A stretch of 28,110 nucleotides of DNA. Origin: Prolixibacteraceae bacterium (GTDB lineage Bacteria > Bacteroidota > Bacteroidia > Bacteroidales > Prolixibacteraceae). The notes beneath the pieces were generated by a model. The model was not told the DNA's origin. It saw nothing but the letters and a program-made list of their open reading frames with translations, and made no database searches. Of this stretch, positions 8,601 through 15,593 are shown piece by piece; within the stretch, counting starts at the first letter, position 1, and each line of letters begins with the position of its first letter. The position numbers and the translations under genes are program-made. Where the stretch lies: the NCBI GenBank assembly GCA_003537645.1, contig DPRM01000126.1, positions 88,643 through 116,752 of the forward strand, read 5' to 3'.

Positions 8601-8708
8601 AAATGCCGCTATGCCGAATTGTATCGACCGGCGGCGAGGGGAGAGGTGCAAAACCGGCAACTCGAACTCCGGCGCATGATCCGCGAAGCGCTTACGCAAA
8701 AGCTGTAA
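5631..8708 (+). CDS. AsmA-family envelope protein
   Basis: 1025 residues. One N-terminal membrane anchor (about 6-30) is followed by VWMVFTPERLTPLVRSQAAK, the standard AsmA opening, then by ITCESQIGEVELTFFSTFPRFGIKV, the AsmA N-terminal motif. The large body is beta-repeat rich, with many alternating strands such as FVNLENVELENVNVSYIDQSLKF. The C-terminal part (about 800-1000) matches AsmA C-terminal regions (FSEIAKTLKFSKKTFNKVDSLAAEFTI). AsmA/TamB/YhdP-type proteins form long beta-grooves spanning the periplasm and are implicated in phospholipid movement between inner and outer membranes; that role here is inference from family. It ends with a short Arg-rich tail (RQLELRRMIREALTQKL). It is coupled to the small lipoprotein gene and followed by a terminator. 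Confidence 0.9.
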   Translation: MQKVFKWLAIAFAAIVFVVVLVAGIAVWMVFTPERLTPLVRSQAAKYITCESQIGEVELTFFSTFPRFGIKVNRFALINRFPGASSDTLVRANEFVGIVDLAAWWKHNELVLTELQMHNGALNAYVDSLEHANFDVVKADTIATSEDSEMPFSFVNLENVELENVNVSYIDQSLKFRTDIRQLSAQLSGKLVADTIDMKIDAQKGIVSLAYDGENYLRGASVKVNTSARFIVPKMRIEFAANSEVTVNNMNVTLSGSIENDSAHDQILFDLNYQGKLLPLPEMLAFVPSGYQSYLKGVEASGLITSEGKIKGAYADSLMPLMDMHIVLQDGTLKYEGFPVPLSDMNGEVVFYSDLTNDDISYLQIDRFSAKTPRSTIQTSGKITHFLTDIHCDLTSEGDFDLAEFVPMIPADMKTKVSGRAAGKLVSQFTMSQMEKMQLEKMVLSGSVNLSDFKLVYDTISMQTDDSKIDFSLPNSLASAKNKRFVSAKVNTKNLAVSTPKSINAVFKNGQVSLEASDFRDSTRIPEVACTFKLDSLSAQMDTMQVAVQKPTGQLEMMPRKGNSTEPEVNVTFGSGRLTAKAGEGSGQMNTAKLKAFYWSDKVQPKMKIEYSGENLQLTMGKDSARMNKLDMNADLLNDQSQKDVFQQWQGNGFLKLEKGLISMSSLKYPLEIPSIQMDFTPEKFNIKESKLKIDQSDFSLSGKLSNVISYFRKDSLLRGNFNFVSDKTDLIQLMQLTSGLGETEQKTAPAEEVLTGPYMVPKGMDLQLNVDIASANYGSGVARNIKGQVRVKDGLLILDDLNLVTPAAKMKLTTMYRTPRKNHLFMGLDFHMMDVEISELLKIIPDVDSIMPMLRSFSGKGEFHMAAETYLDSLYNPKPSTIRGAASVRGQNLVLMDGETFSEIAKTLKFSKKTFNKVDSLAAEFTIFKKEIDIYPFLIVMDKYKGVVAGRHNMDMSFDYHISVVDSPLPIKLGIDINGTLDDLKYRLAKCRYAELYRPAARGEVQNRQLELRRMIREALTQKL

Positions 8709-8732
8709 TCACGTTAAATCGAAAACGAATAG

Positions 8733-8772
8733 AAAAGGGAATCATCCGAAAGGGTTGTTCCCTTTTGTTTTT
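8733..8772 (+). terminator. Rho-independent terminator after the AsmA-family gene
   Basis: AAAAGGGAA (8733-8741) pairs with TTCCCTTTT (8758-8766). An inner CC/GG pair set closes on a GAAA loop (8748-8751). GTTTTTG follows (8767-8773). Confidence 0.8.
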
Positions 8773-8888
8773 GCATATACATGATGATAGAAAAGTTCCA
8801 TTCGACAGTCAAATTAGCACCTTCGACAAGTAATTTGTGCAGTTCATAAAATATCTTAACAAATGATCATAAAAAGCAAACCTATCTG

Positions 8889-8918
8889 TTGTATACAATA
8901 ATGAATTGCATACATTTG
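8889..8918 (+). promoter_or_regulatory. Bacteroidota housekeeping promoter (TTG-N19-TAnnTTTG)
   Basis: TTG at 8889-8891, a 19-bp spacer, and TACATTTG at 8911-8918 match the -33/-7 consensus of Bacteroidota primary sigma promoters exactly. Transcription would start about 8924-8926. This rules out the ATG at 8906, which lies inside the promoter, as the start of the next gene. Confidence 0.8.
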
Positions 8919-8944
8919 AAAAACCTAAAAACTCAACTACAAAA

Positions 8945-9580
8945 ATGAATACCTACAAAAACACCTCACCTCGTCAATCTGAAAATTCAATTAGTTTAAG
9001 AAAAATCATCCTGCTTTCGCTGTGTTTATTTTTACTGAAAAAGTTAGATGCACAAAACATTACCGAAAATCGAACAAATGAATATCCCCGCTTTTATGTG
9101 GGCTTTGGAACCGGGTTCGATAATTTTACCGGATTAATGGGAGTTTCGGGAACCCTTAAAATGAACGAAAAAATTTCGATGCGTGGCGGTGTGGGGCTTA
9201 GCGGCTGGGGATTTAAGAATTCTATCGGGATAAAGTACGATCTCAAAGAAACTGGCGGATGGTCCTATTGTTTGGGATATTCCTATTCGCCTGGTTTTGA
9301 AGGCTTAAAGATGGATAATGAGCTTGAGTCAGGCGGTACAAAAGAAATAACGGTCGATTATCTGTCAGCCAGTACCATCAATCTGGCCTTTGACCGCAAT
9401 TGGAAAATTGGAAAAGCGAATATTTTTTACATTGAATTGGGATATGCCATTCCGTTGCAATCGAACAGGTGGCGGACAACCGATGGTTCGGTCCTCACAA
9501 GTACGAATGAAGCGGTGTTAAAGCTATTACAACCAGGTGGCTTGATTTTAGGCGCCGGATTCGCTTTTAGAGTATTTTAA
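8945..9580 (+). CDS. Outer-membrane beta-barrel protein, function unknown
   Basis: 211 residues from the ATG at 8945; an in-frame ATG at 8906 overlaps the promoter and is rejected. A signal peptide occupies about residues 1-36 (hydrophobic IILLSLCLFLL, cleavage after LDAQ). The mature part alternates short amphipathic strands and Gly-rich turns: FYVGFGTGFDNF, MRGGVGLSGWGF, SYCLGYSYSPGF, IFYIELGYAIPL, GGLILGAGFAFRVF. The last residue is Phe, as expected for proteins inserted by the BAM machinery. The size fits an 8-stranded OmpA- or porin-like barrel. It stands alone behind its own promoter, and a hairpin repeat follows at 9675. Specific role unknown. Confidence 0.78.
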   Translation: MNTYKNTSPRQSENSISLRKIILLSLCLFLLKKLDAQNITENRTNEYPRFYVGFGTGFDNFTGLMGVSGTLKMNEKISMRGGVGLSGWGFKNSIGIKYDLKETGGWSYCLGYSYSPGFEGLKMDNELESGGTKEITVDYLSASTINLAFDRNWKIGKANIFYIELGYAIPLQSNRWRTTDGSVLTSTNEAVLKLLQPGGLILGAGFAFRVF

Positions 9581-9665
9581 GGAAAATGGTAAGAGGAAGA
9601 AAATAGGGTGAGATTTACGCTATTAGCTACTTATAGATTTTAAAAATTCACCAAACACATCGAAA

Positions 9666-9709
9666 CAAAAAGCCAGTGAGGGGATGACTCAAAGTCATCC
9701 CCTCACTAA
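9666..9709. repeat. 44-bp hairpin repeat, copy 1
   Basis: AGTGAGGGGATGAC (9675-9688) pairs perfectly with 9694-9707 around the loop TCAAA. The 9-bp upstream flank CAAAAAGCC and the downstream AA are shared with copy 2 at 10510-10553. Read on the minus strand the stem is followed by GGCTTTTTG, so it could terminate minus-strand transcription. On the plus strand it is followed by A-rich sequence. Confidence 0.85.
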
Positions 9710-9831
9710 AAATGATAATGATTTTTAGAAATTTTCTTTAATAGCACTTGACTATTAATCTTTTAAAATGAATATTCCGAATATCCTTAAAACTGTATCA
9801 AAAAACAAGAATCAATCTAAAAAAACAAAAA

Positions 9832-10455
9832 ATGAAATTATTTAAAACTCTCTCTTTGGTTGTAATTATTGGAATTCTATTTTCTTCATGTGCTAAAATA
9901 TTTTATAGCCCAGATGCTTACAATCTGGCAAGAAATCATAAAACAGTAGCAATTCTTCCTCCAACAGTATCAATTGCTGCAGGTAGAAAAGTTGATGCTG
10001 AAGCATTAAAAGAACAGCAAAAAACTGAATCTGTCAATTTTCAGAAAGAAATGTATTCATGGATGTTAAAGAGGAAAATGCAAGGAAAGATTACACCAGA
10101 AATACAGGATGTTGAGACTACGAATGCAAAACTTAAGAATGCTGGTTTCCCGGAAAAAGCATTTACCTCAGACGAATTATGTGAAATTTTGGGAGTTGAT
10201 GGAACTTTAGGTTCAAATTATTCTTTATCTAAACCAATGTCGCAAGGTGCGGCAATTGCAGTTGGTGTGTTATTTGGTGCCTGGGGTGCAACAAATGAGG
10301 TTACTGTAGCTTTAGATATTAAAGATTGTGCCAACAAAAAACTTTTATGGAATTACGACCATAAATTTTCAGGCAGTATCGGTAGCAGTCCGGCAAGGTT
10401 AGTTGATGGATTAATGAGACATGCAAGTAAAAAAATGCCTTATATTATAAATTGA
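9832..10455 (+). CDS. AT-rich lipoprotein, possibly of the CsgG/LpoB-like fold
   Basis: 207 residues. The signal peptide ends in lipobox FSSC with Cys20. The mature protein starts AKIFYSPDAYNLARNHKTVAILPP; the KTVAILPP strand (37-44) followed by a mixed alpha/beta segment resembles the opening of lipoproteins with the TolB-N/CsgG/LpoB/GNA1162-type fold. A Gly/Ala segment AAIAVGVLFGAWGA (about 140-153) may insert into or lie on a membrane. EVTVALDIKDCANKKLLWNYDHKF is a typical last pair of strands in this group. The gene is clearly more AT-rich than its neighbours and lies between two copies of a 44-bp hairpin repeat, which suggests separate arrival. Fold assignment is inference from pattern, and the function is unknown. 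Confidence 0.7.
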   Translation: MKLFKTLSLVVIIGILFSSCAKIFYSPDAYNLARNHKTVAILPPTVSIAAGRKVDAEALKEQQKTESVNFQKEMYSWMLKRKMQGKITPEIQDVETTNAKLKNAGFPEKAFTSDELCEILGVDGTLGSNYSLSKPMSQGAAIAVGVLFGAWGATNEVTVALDIKDCANKKLLWNYDHKFSGSIGSSPARLVDGLMRHASKKMPYIIN

Positions 10456-10509
10456 TAAAACCTTGCTCATTTAGATATGCCCAAACCCGCAGGCTCAGCC
10501 GCTGATTTG

Positions 10510-10553
10510 CAAAAAGCCAGTGAGGGGGTGACTCAAAGTCACCCCCTCACTAA
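10510..10553. repeat. 44-bp hairpin repeat, copy 2
   Basis: Identical to 9666-9709 except that the stem pair A9684-T9698 is replaced by G10528-C10542. Arms are 10519-10532 and 10538-10551, with the same TCAAA loop and the same CAAAAAGCC flank. The compensating change keeps the 14-bp stem perfect. Confidence 0.85.
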
Positions 10554-10701
10554 CAACAGACACTTCGAAATTACTTGCCTCAAACGGAAAAATACTCCAG
10601 CCCGATATTGTCAAACCTCCGGCAAATCCGTTACTCAACCAAACACGGCGCAAAACTGTTTACATGAAATTGGAAACAAACCTGGATAACACATTACTGC
10701 A

Positions 10702-11265
10702 ATGGAAAATAAAAAAGAGTTGACAACTGAACATCGCGATGAACTAATCAGTACACTAAAAGCCCGTTTCGAGAAAAACATGCAGCGCCACAATGTTATT
10801 GAATGGACCATTGTACAGCAAAAGCTGATGGCCAATACCGCAAAACTGTGGTCGCTTGGCGAAATGGAACGAACCGGCGGCGAACCTGATGTGGTTGGTT
10901 ACGACGATCAGACAGGCGACTTCATTTTTTACGATTGCTCGGCCGAAAGCCCGAAAGGCCGCCGTAGTTTATGCTACGACCATGAAGCGCTGGAATCGAG
11001 GAAAGAGCATAAACCGGATAATAACGCTCTCGATATGGCTGATTCAATTGGCATTGAAATTTTAACAGAAGACCAATACCGTGGCTTGCAGCAACTGGGC
11101 GTATTCGATACAAAAACGTCGAGCTGGGTGAAAACACCTGCTGGAATCCGCCAATTGGGCGGCGCACTTTTTTGCGATCGTCGTTACAACCATGTTTTTG
11201 TATATCACAATGGAGCCGAATCGTACTATGCTGCCAGGGCATTCCGAGGCTCACTAAGGGTTTAA
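10702..11265 (+). CDS. DUF4256 family protein
   Basis: 187 residues, matching the usual full length of the family. The N-terminal helix contains LKARFEKNMQRHNVIEW. The centre carries the family's most recognisable stretch, LWSLGEMERTGGEPDVVGYD (about 49-68), then FYDCSAESPKGRRSLCYD and ALESRKEHKPDNNALDMA. The C-terminal part has FDTKTSSWVKTPAGIRQLGG, ALFCDRRYNHVFVYHNGAES and YYAARAFRGSLRV. It has no signal peptide or membrane segment and is probably cytoplasmic. Conserved Cys, Glu and Arg clusters hint at an enzyme, but the family has no assigned activity that I know of. It is a single gene following the hairpin repeat region; no operon partner is evident. Confidence 0.92.
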   Translation: MENKKELTTEHRDELISTLKARFEKNMQRHNVIEWTIVQQKLMANTAKLWSLGEMERTGGEPDVVGYDDQTGDFIFYDCSAESPKGRRSLCYDHEALESRKEHKPDNNALDMADSIGIEILTEDQYRGLQQLGVFDTKTSSWVKTPAGIRQLGGALFCDRRYNHVFVYHNGAESYYAARAFRGSLRV

Positions 11266-11329
11266 GATTTTGAGCAGAAAACTCCCGGATTTTATTATGA
11301 GATAAAAAGTTGAATTAAAATATTTTTCC

Positions 11330-11354
11330 AAGTACTTTGAAATTCAAAGTACTT
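11330..11354. promoter_or_regulatory. Perfect 25-bp palindrome, probable operator
   Basis: AAGTACTTTGAA (11330-11341) and TTCAAAGTACTT (11343-11354) are perfect 12-bp arms around a single A (11342). It abuts a possible Bacteroidota promoter: TTTG (11354-11357), 18-bp spacer, TAGTTTTA (11376-11383, resembling TAnnTTTG). A dimeric repressor bound here would cover the -33 element of the small membrane-protein gene. No regulator gene is adjacent. Confidence 0.65.
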
Positions 11355-11394
11355 TTGTATTTTTGTTGTATAAAGTAGTTTTACATTAAAATAC

Positions 11395-11399
11395 AGGAG
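11395..11399 (+). promoter_or_regulatory. Shine-Dalgarno sequence AGGAG
   Basis: AGGAG lies 8 bases before the ATG at 11408. Strong Shine-Dalgarno sites are uncommon in Bacteroidota, so this supports the chosen start and may mark high translation. Confidence 0.6.
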
Positions 11400-11407
11400 A
11401 AATAATT

Positions 11408-11710
11408 ATGAGTGACAAATTAAATGGTTGGAATATTGTTAGTTGGGTGTTTGGTGTGGTTGCTTTTGCAATCGGTGTAGTGAATACATTCTGGGGAAAT
11501 GACTCTGTTTTCGGAATTTTTTTAATTCTGCTTTCTTTCGCTTATTTTCTTCCGGTAAACGTAATTCTCAAGAAAATAGCAGGTTTCTCAATTCCAGGAA
11601 TGGGAATATTAAAAATCATTTTAGGAGTCTTTATTATCTGGGCGGCATTGGGCGTAGGTGAATTGTTCGATAAAATTGACCTGATGATGATGGATTTGAA
11701 TGCCTTGTAA
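11408..11710 (+). CDS. Small three-TM membrane protein, function unknown
   Basis: 100 residues. Membrane segments at about 10-28 (IVSWVFGVVAFAIGVVNTF), 34-52 (VFGIFLILLSFAYFLPVNV) and 64-84 (GMGILKIILGVFIIWAALGVG). A short acidic tail follows (ELFDKIDLMMMDLNAL). I recognise no family motif. It is a single gene with an unusually well defined upstream region: palindromic operator, plausible promoter and Shine-Dalgarno site. Small membrane proteins behind such operators in this phylum often belong to envelope-stress or local-regulator circuits, but that is inference. Confidence 0.7.
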   Translation: MSDKLNGWNIVSWVFGVVAFAIGVVNTFWGNDSVFGIFLILLSFAYFLPVNVILKKIAGFSIPGMGILKIILGVFIIWAALGVGELFDKIDLMMMDLNAL

Positions 11711-12142
11711 GCTTCGTATTATTTGTTATAATCTGGCGTGAGTCCGACATAGGAAATGGCTGGAATGTTTGTGTAAAACAAGGTTTTCTTTGTGATTAAG
11801 TGTCTGTTGTTCAGGTGTATGGTTGCAAAGAAGACCTTGTTTTGTTATGACGGAATTTTCTATTTGGTCGATGAGTTTTGCATAGAATTATATTTTTATT
11901 TCAGGATGGATTGCCTATTCTTTTATGCCTAAAAGCCATCAGTAAATATTGAAATCATTGATAAACCAACCAAATTTGTAATTTCGCTTAAATCGAATTC
12001 CTGATAAATTAAAGGAAATGCATAATTTTCTTGTTTATTGGAGAAAGGAAGCGACCGCAAAAATACCGCTTCCCAATCCGGAGTATAAAAATGATTAGAA
12101 AAACTTCAGGCTGACAAAATTATAAACCAAACAAACCAAACC
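11711..12142. other. 432-bp intergenic region with two hairpins
   Basis: No ORF of note. An 18-bp inverted repeat lies at 11775-11792 (AAAACAAGGTTTTCTTTG) and 11826-11843, perfect apart from one G-U pair, with a 33-base loop and no T-run; it may protect or end the upstream transcript. A smaller hairpin GGAAGCG/CGCTTCC (12047-12053/12067-12073) is in the leader of the rhamnosidase gene. A possible promoter for that gene is TTG (11958-11960), an 18-bp spacer and TAATTTCG (11979-11986), one mismatch from consensus. Confidence 0.5.
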
Positions 12143-14878
12143 ATGAAACGATTATTTATTCTAATTCTGTTCATTCTTCCAGGTATAGCTGCTCTGGCTA
12201 AAATCAACCCGGAAAAACTGACCTGCGAATACCTGCAAAATCCTTTGGTGGTCGATGTTGCACAGCCACGACTTGCATGGATAAATATTGTCGAAAAGGG
12301 CGAACGCGGTCAAATACAAACGGCTTATCAAATCAGGGTGGCAACTTCGAAGAAACTACTGGAAAAACCTGATTTGTGGGACAGCCAAAAAGTTTCAGGA
12401 GAAGTAAATAACCGCGTAAAATATGCCGGAAAGCCGTTGCCGTCGCGCACTGAATGCTGGTGGCAGGTTCGCGTTTGGGATAAAGATGGGAAAGCATCGT
12501 CGTGGAGCGAGCCTGCTTTCTGGCGAATGGGAATTCTTTCGGCTTCGGAATGGAAAGCCAAGTGGATTGGCGCACCCTGGGAGGGCGAGGATCATTTTCA
12601 ACGCCCAAATTTCCCCGGTCAGAAATTCGACGATTTTGGCCCTGCCGCACCCATGCTCAGGAAATCGTTCAGGATTGAAAAACAGGTTAAAAGTGCGGTC
12701 GCATTTGTAACCGGTTTGGGTTATTTCGAATTTTACGTGAATGGCCAAAAAGCTGGCGACGATGTGCTGGTACCCAATATTACCAACTATGGCAAACGTC
12801 CGCTACTGGGGGAAATGTCTATTAATGTGGAAGACAATTTCAAAGAATATAAAGTAATGTACATGGCCTACGACGTTACTTCAATGCTTTCGAAAGGTGA
12901 AAATGCGCTCGGCGCCATTCTCGGGAACGGTTTTTACAATCCGCGTATGTTTTGGTGCGAGGGTTACGGAACGACCCGGTTTATTGGACAATTGTACATT
13001 ACTTATACCGATGGTTCCGAAGACGTGGTTGCCAGTGACGATAGCTGGAAAGCAGCCAAAAGCCCTATCCTGAAAAACATGGTTTATTATGGCGAGACCT
13101 ACGATGCCCGATTGGAACAACCCGACTGGTGCAAACCAATTTTCAATTCCGAAGCCTGGGAAAATGCAGCGGTTAAAAAAGCGCCTTTTGGAAAGCTGGT
13201 CGCACAAACTTCGCCTGCCGATAAAGTGATGGAACAGCTTCAGCCCGTAAAAATTGAAAAGCTGGCCAACGGCAATTACAAAGTTGATTTTGGGAAGGAA
13301 ATTTCGGGCTGGGTTCGGCTAAAAAACGTTTCAGCACCTGCAGGCCATCAAATCGATATTTCATTCAATAGCAATTTGTACTCGGGCGACAATACCTATA
13401 TTTTTAGCGGAAAAGGACTGGAAAACTATGCGCCGCGCTTCAACTGGTTTGTTTTCAGTGGCGTGGAAATCAAAAACTGGTATGGAGAGTTAAAACCTGA
13501 AAATATTATAGCAGAATCGGTTTATACCAATGTACCCATTTCTTCAGTTTTTGAAACTTCAAACCCGCTGTTCAACCGCATCAACGAAATATGGCGAACC
13601 AGTCAGCAGGATAATATGCATGGCGCCATTGCCAGCGACTGTCCTCATCGCGAGCGCAATGGCTACACCGGCGACGGACAGGTGGCCTGCGTAACGGTGA
13701 TGCACAATTTCGACGCAAAAGCCTTTTACCAGAAATGGATTTCCGACATGCTGGGGGCACAGGATAAAACCACCGGCTACGTTCCCAACGGCGCTCCCTG
13801 GCAGCCCGGATGTGGTGGTGGCGTGGCCTGGGGAGCGGCCATTTGCATTATGCCCTGGGAGTTTTACCTGCACACTGGCGCAAAAGATATGCTGACCGAC
13901 AATTTCGAGGGCATGAAAGAATACATCAGCTACATGCAAACCTGGGTCGATAGGGATGGAATCATGTTTTCGAAACGAACAGGGAACGATGGCAAAATCC
14001 TGAAATGGTACAATCTGGGAGAATGGGTTACTCCAGGCGATTTACCAGCCGACGAAATGGTGCACACCTTCTATTTCTGGCGTTGTGCCGACCTTACAGC
14101 ACAAACCGCAAAAGTTTTGGGAAAAGCCGATGAGGCAAAGAAATATGCTGAACTTGCAGAGCAGACCTGCAAAGCGTTCTGGAAAAGGTTTTACGACGGA
14201 AAAAATGGCACCTACGGAAAAGCTGGTGGAAATATTTTTGCCCTGAAAATGGGGGTTCCAGCCGATCAGTATCAAAAAGTAATTGCAGCCCTGAAAGCCG
14301 ACATCAAAGCCAGCAAAGGACATTTGGATACCGGAATTTTTGGGACACAGTTCTTTTTTGAAGTGCTTTCGGAAAATGGAATGCACGATCTGGCCTACGA
14401 AGCCATGAATAAAAAGGAAGAGCCGGGATATGGCCGTTGGCTCGAATTGGGTTCAACTACTTCGCGCGAGCAATGGAGTGAAGAAGGTTCGCACAATCAC
14501 CCGATGTTTGGCGGCGGTCTGGTTTGGTATTACCGCAAACTGGCCGGAATGAATGCCGATCCGGATCAAGCCGGCTACAGGCACATAATTTTTCGTCCGC
14601 AACCAGTTGATGACCTTTCGTATGTAAAGTATTACAATCAAACGGTTTATGGCGAGGCCGGAATTGAATGGAAAAATGAAAATCAGCAATTCGCCATGTC
14701 GGTAACTGTGCCGGTTGGATGCGATGCAACAGTTTATGTCCCCATTCTGAAAGGGCAAAGTGTGATCGAAAGCGGACGCTCGATTGCGGATTCAAAAGAT
14801 GTGAAATTTCAGAAGGAAGAATTAGGTTATCAGGTATTTGAGGTTAAAAGCGGAAAATATCAATTTGTATCGAAATAG
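12143..14878 (+). CDS. Alpha-L-rhamnosidase, glycoside hydrolase family 78
   Basis: 911 residues with an N-terminal signal peptide (about 1-19, FILILFILPGIAALA). Domain order follows GH78: an N-terminal fibronectin-like domain (PEKLTCEYLQNPLVVD, VRVWDKDGKASSWSE), a carbohydrate-binding jelly roll (about 170-330, FYVNGQKAGDDVL), the (alpha/alpha)6 catalytic barrel (about 470-810) and a C-terminal beta domain. The motif DCPHRERNGYTGDG puts D499, E504 and D511 at the same spacing as the substrate-binding acidic residues of characterised GH78 enzymes, with E504 as the expected general acid. E776 in TTSREQW is at the place of the general base, followed by SHNHPMFGG. It should invert and release terminal L-rhamnose from pectin or other glycans, in the periplasm or outside. 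No SusC/SusD pair is nearby. Confidence 0.95.
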   Translation: MKRLFILILFILPGIAALAKINPEKLTCEYLQNPLVVDVAQPRLAWINIVEKGERGQIQTAYQIRVATSKKLLEKPDLWDSQKVSGEVNNRVKYAGKPLPSRTECWWQVRVWDKDGKASSWSEPAFWRMGILSASEWKAKWIGAPWEGEDHFQRPNFPGQKFDDFGPAAPMLRKSFRIEKQVKSAVAFVTGLGYFEFYVNGQKAGDDVLVPNITNYGKRPLLGEMSINVEDNFKEYKVMYMAYDVTSMLSKGENALGAILGNGFYNPRMFWCEGYGTTRFIGQLYITYTDGSEDVVASDDSWKAAKSPILKNMVYYGETYDARLEQPDWCKPIFNSEAWENAAVKKAPFGKLVAQTSPADKVMEQLQPVKIEKLANGNYKVDFGKEISGWVRLKNVSAPAGHQIDISFNSNLYSGDNTYIFSGKGLENYAPRFNWFVFSGVEIKNWYGELKPENIIAESVYTNVPISSVFETSNPLFNRINEIWRTSQQDNMHGAIASDCPHRERNGYTGDGQVACVTVMHNFDAKAFYQKWISDMLGAQDKTTGYVPNGAPWQPGCGGGVAWGAAICIMPWEFYLHTGAKDMLTDNFEGMKEYISYMQTWVDRDGIMFSKRTGNDGKILKWYNLGEWVTPGDLPADEMVHTFYFWRCADLTAQTAKVLGKADEAKKYAELAEQTCKAFWKRFYDGKNGTYGKAGGNIFALKMGVPADQYQKVIAALKADIKASKGHLDTGIFGTQFFFEVLSENGMHDLAYEAMNKKEEPGYGRWLELGSTTSREQWSEEGSHNHPMFGGGLVWYYRKLAGMNADPDQAGYRHIIFRPQPVDDLSYVKYYNQTVYGEAGIEWKNENQQFAMSVTVPVGCDATVYVPILKGQSVIESGRSIADSKDVKFQKEELGYQVFEVKSGKYQFVSK

Positions 14879-14930
14879 TGAAAATTGAAATGGATATCCG
14901 TAAATTTATCTCAACATAAATTAACTGACT

Positions 14931-15512
14931 ATGAAAACAATCACGCTTGAATTTTCGAAACTTCAGATTTTAAAAGAGAAAGAACGCTGGAAACTCTATT
15001 TTGTAATTGTTACCGAACATCCAACCGATAACGATAAAATGATAGTTTCGACCTTTCCGGAACCGTACATCCGCTTAAAACCCAGTATTGACAACCTTAT
15101 CAGTTTTGAGCCTGAAGGAAGTGGCGAAACCGATGGTTTGTTCGTGATTGAGAGGCAATTGCCAGATGACAACAGAATCAAGGTGCGGGTTTATCTTCGG
15201 CAATGCAGGCAAAACATCAGAAGCCTTGGCAAATCATTGCAAGACCTGAAAAAGTCGCTGGGAGGCGATGCTTTCGAAATTGTGGATGATTTATTGGGAA
15301 CAACTGTTCCGTGGCTGTTGGTGGCAAAAAAGGCTGTGCCGATGATCGGAACAGTTTTAAGCAAAATAAAGGACAAAGATATGGGTTTTGTCAGCATGGA
15401 CGAATCGCTTAAAAAAGAAGAAGTTGACCAGAATTGTGTGCTTGAACGTGCCAATGCCTTCTCGACCGGCGAAGCCAAAATCTGGTGGAAATGGAAAGTG
15501 AATGAATTATAA
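14931..15512 (+). CDS. Hypothetical protein, unrecognised family
   Basis: 193 residues with no signal peptide and no clear membrane anchor. The first 90 residues are predicted to be beta-rich with alternating strands (TITLEFSKLQIL, WKLYFVIVTEHP, GLFVIERQL). The segment RIKVRVYLRQCRQNIRSLGKSLQDLKKSL (about 83-111) changes from strand to amphipathic helix, a moderately hydrophobic stretch follows (LLGTTVPWLLVAKKAVPMIGTVL), and the C-terminal end is SFSTGEAKIWWKWKVNEL-like with several Trp. The pattern of a C2-like beta sandwich followed by helices is possible but unproven. It begins 52 bp after the rhamnosidase stop on the same strand and ends at a terminator, so it may be the last gene of that transcript. 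Confidence 0.65.
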   Translation: MKTITLEFSKLQILKEKERWKLYFVIVTEHPTDNDKMIVSTFPEPYIRLKPSIDNLISFEPEGSGETDGLFVIERQLPDDNRIKVRVYLRQCRQNIRSLGKSLQDLKKSLGGDAFEIVDDLLGTTVPWLLVAKKAVPMIGTVLSKIKDKDMGFVSMDESLKKEEVDQNCVLERANAFSTGEAKIWWKWKVNEL

Positions 15513-15535
15513 AGCAAACGGATGCTGATAAAAGC

Positions 15536-15574
15536 AAAAAAACCGTCGCGGAATATGAGCCGGGACGGTTTTTC
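15536..15574. terminator. Bidirectional terminator between convergent genes
   Basis: AAAAACCGTC (15538-15547) pairs with GACGGTTTTT (15564-15573), with GCGG/CCGG pairing inside. T-runs exist on both strands. It separates the plus-strand unknown gene from the minus-strand isomerase gene. Confidence 0.85.
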
Positions 15575-15593
15575 TATCATATTTACTTCATTT

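Noticed and set aside
10477..10689. 70-codon plus-strand frame between the lipoprotein and DUF4256
   Set aside because: It reads through hairpin copy 2 and has no motif. Another frame (ending ...QPDIVKPPANPLLN... and stopping inside the DUF4256 start) looks slightly more protein-like and could be a gene remnant, but I cannot support it.
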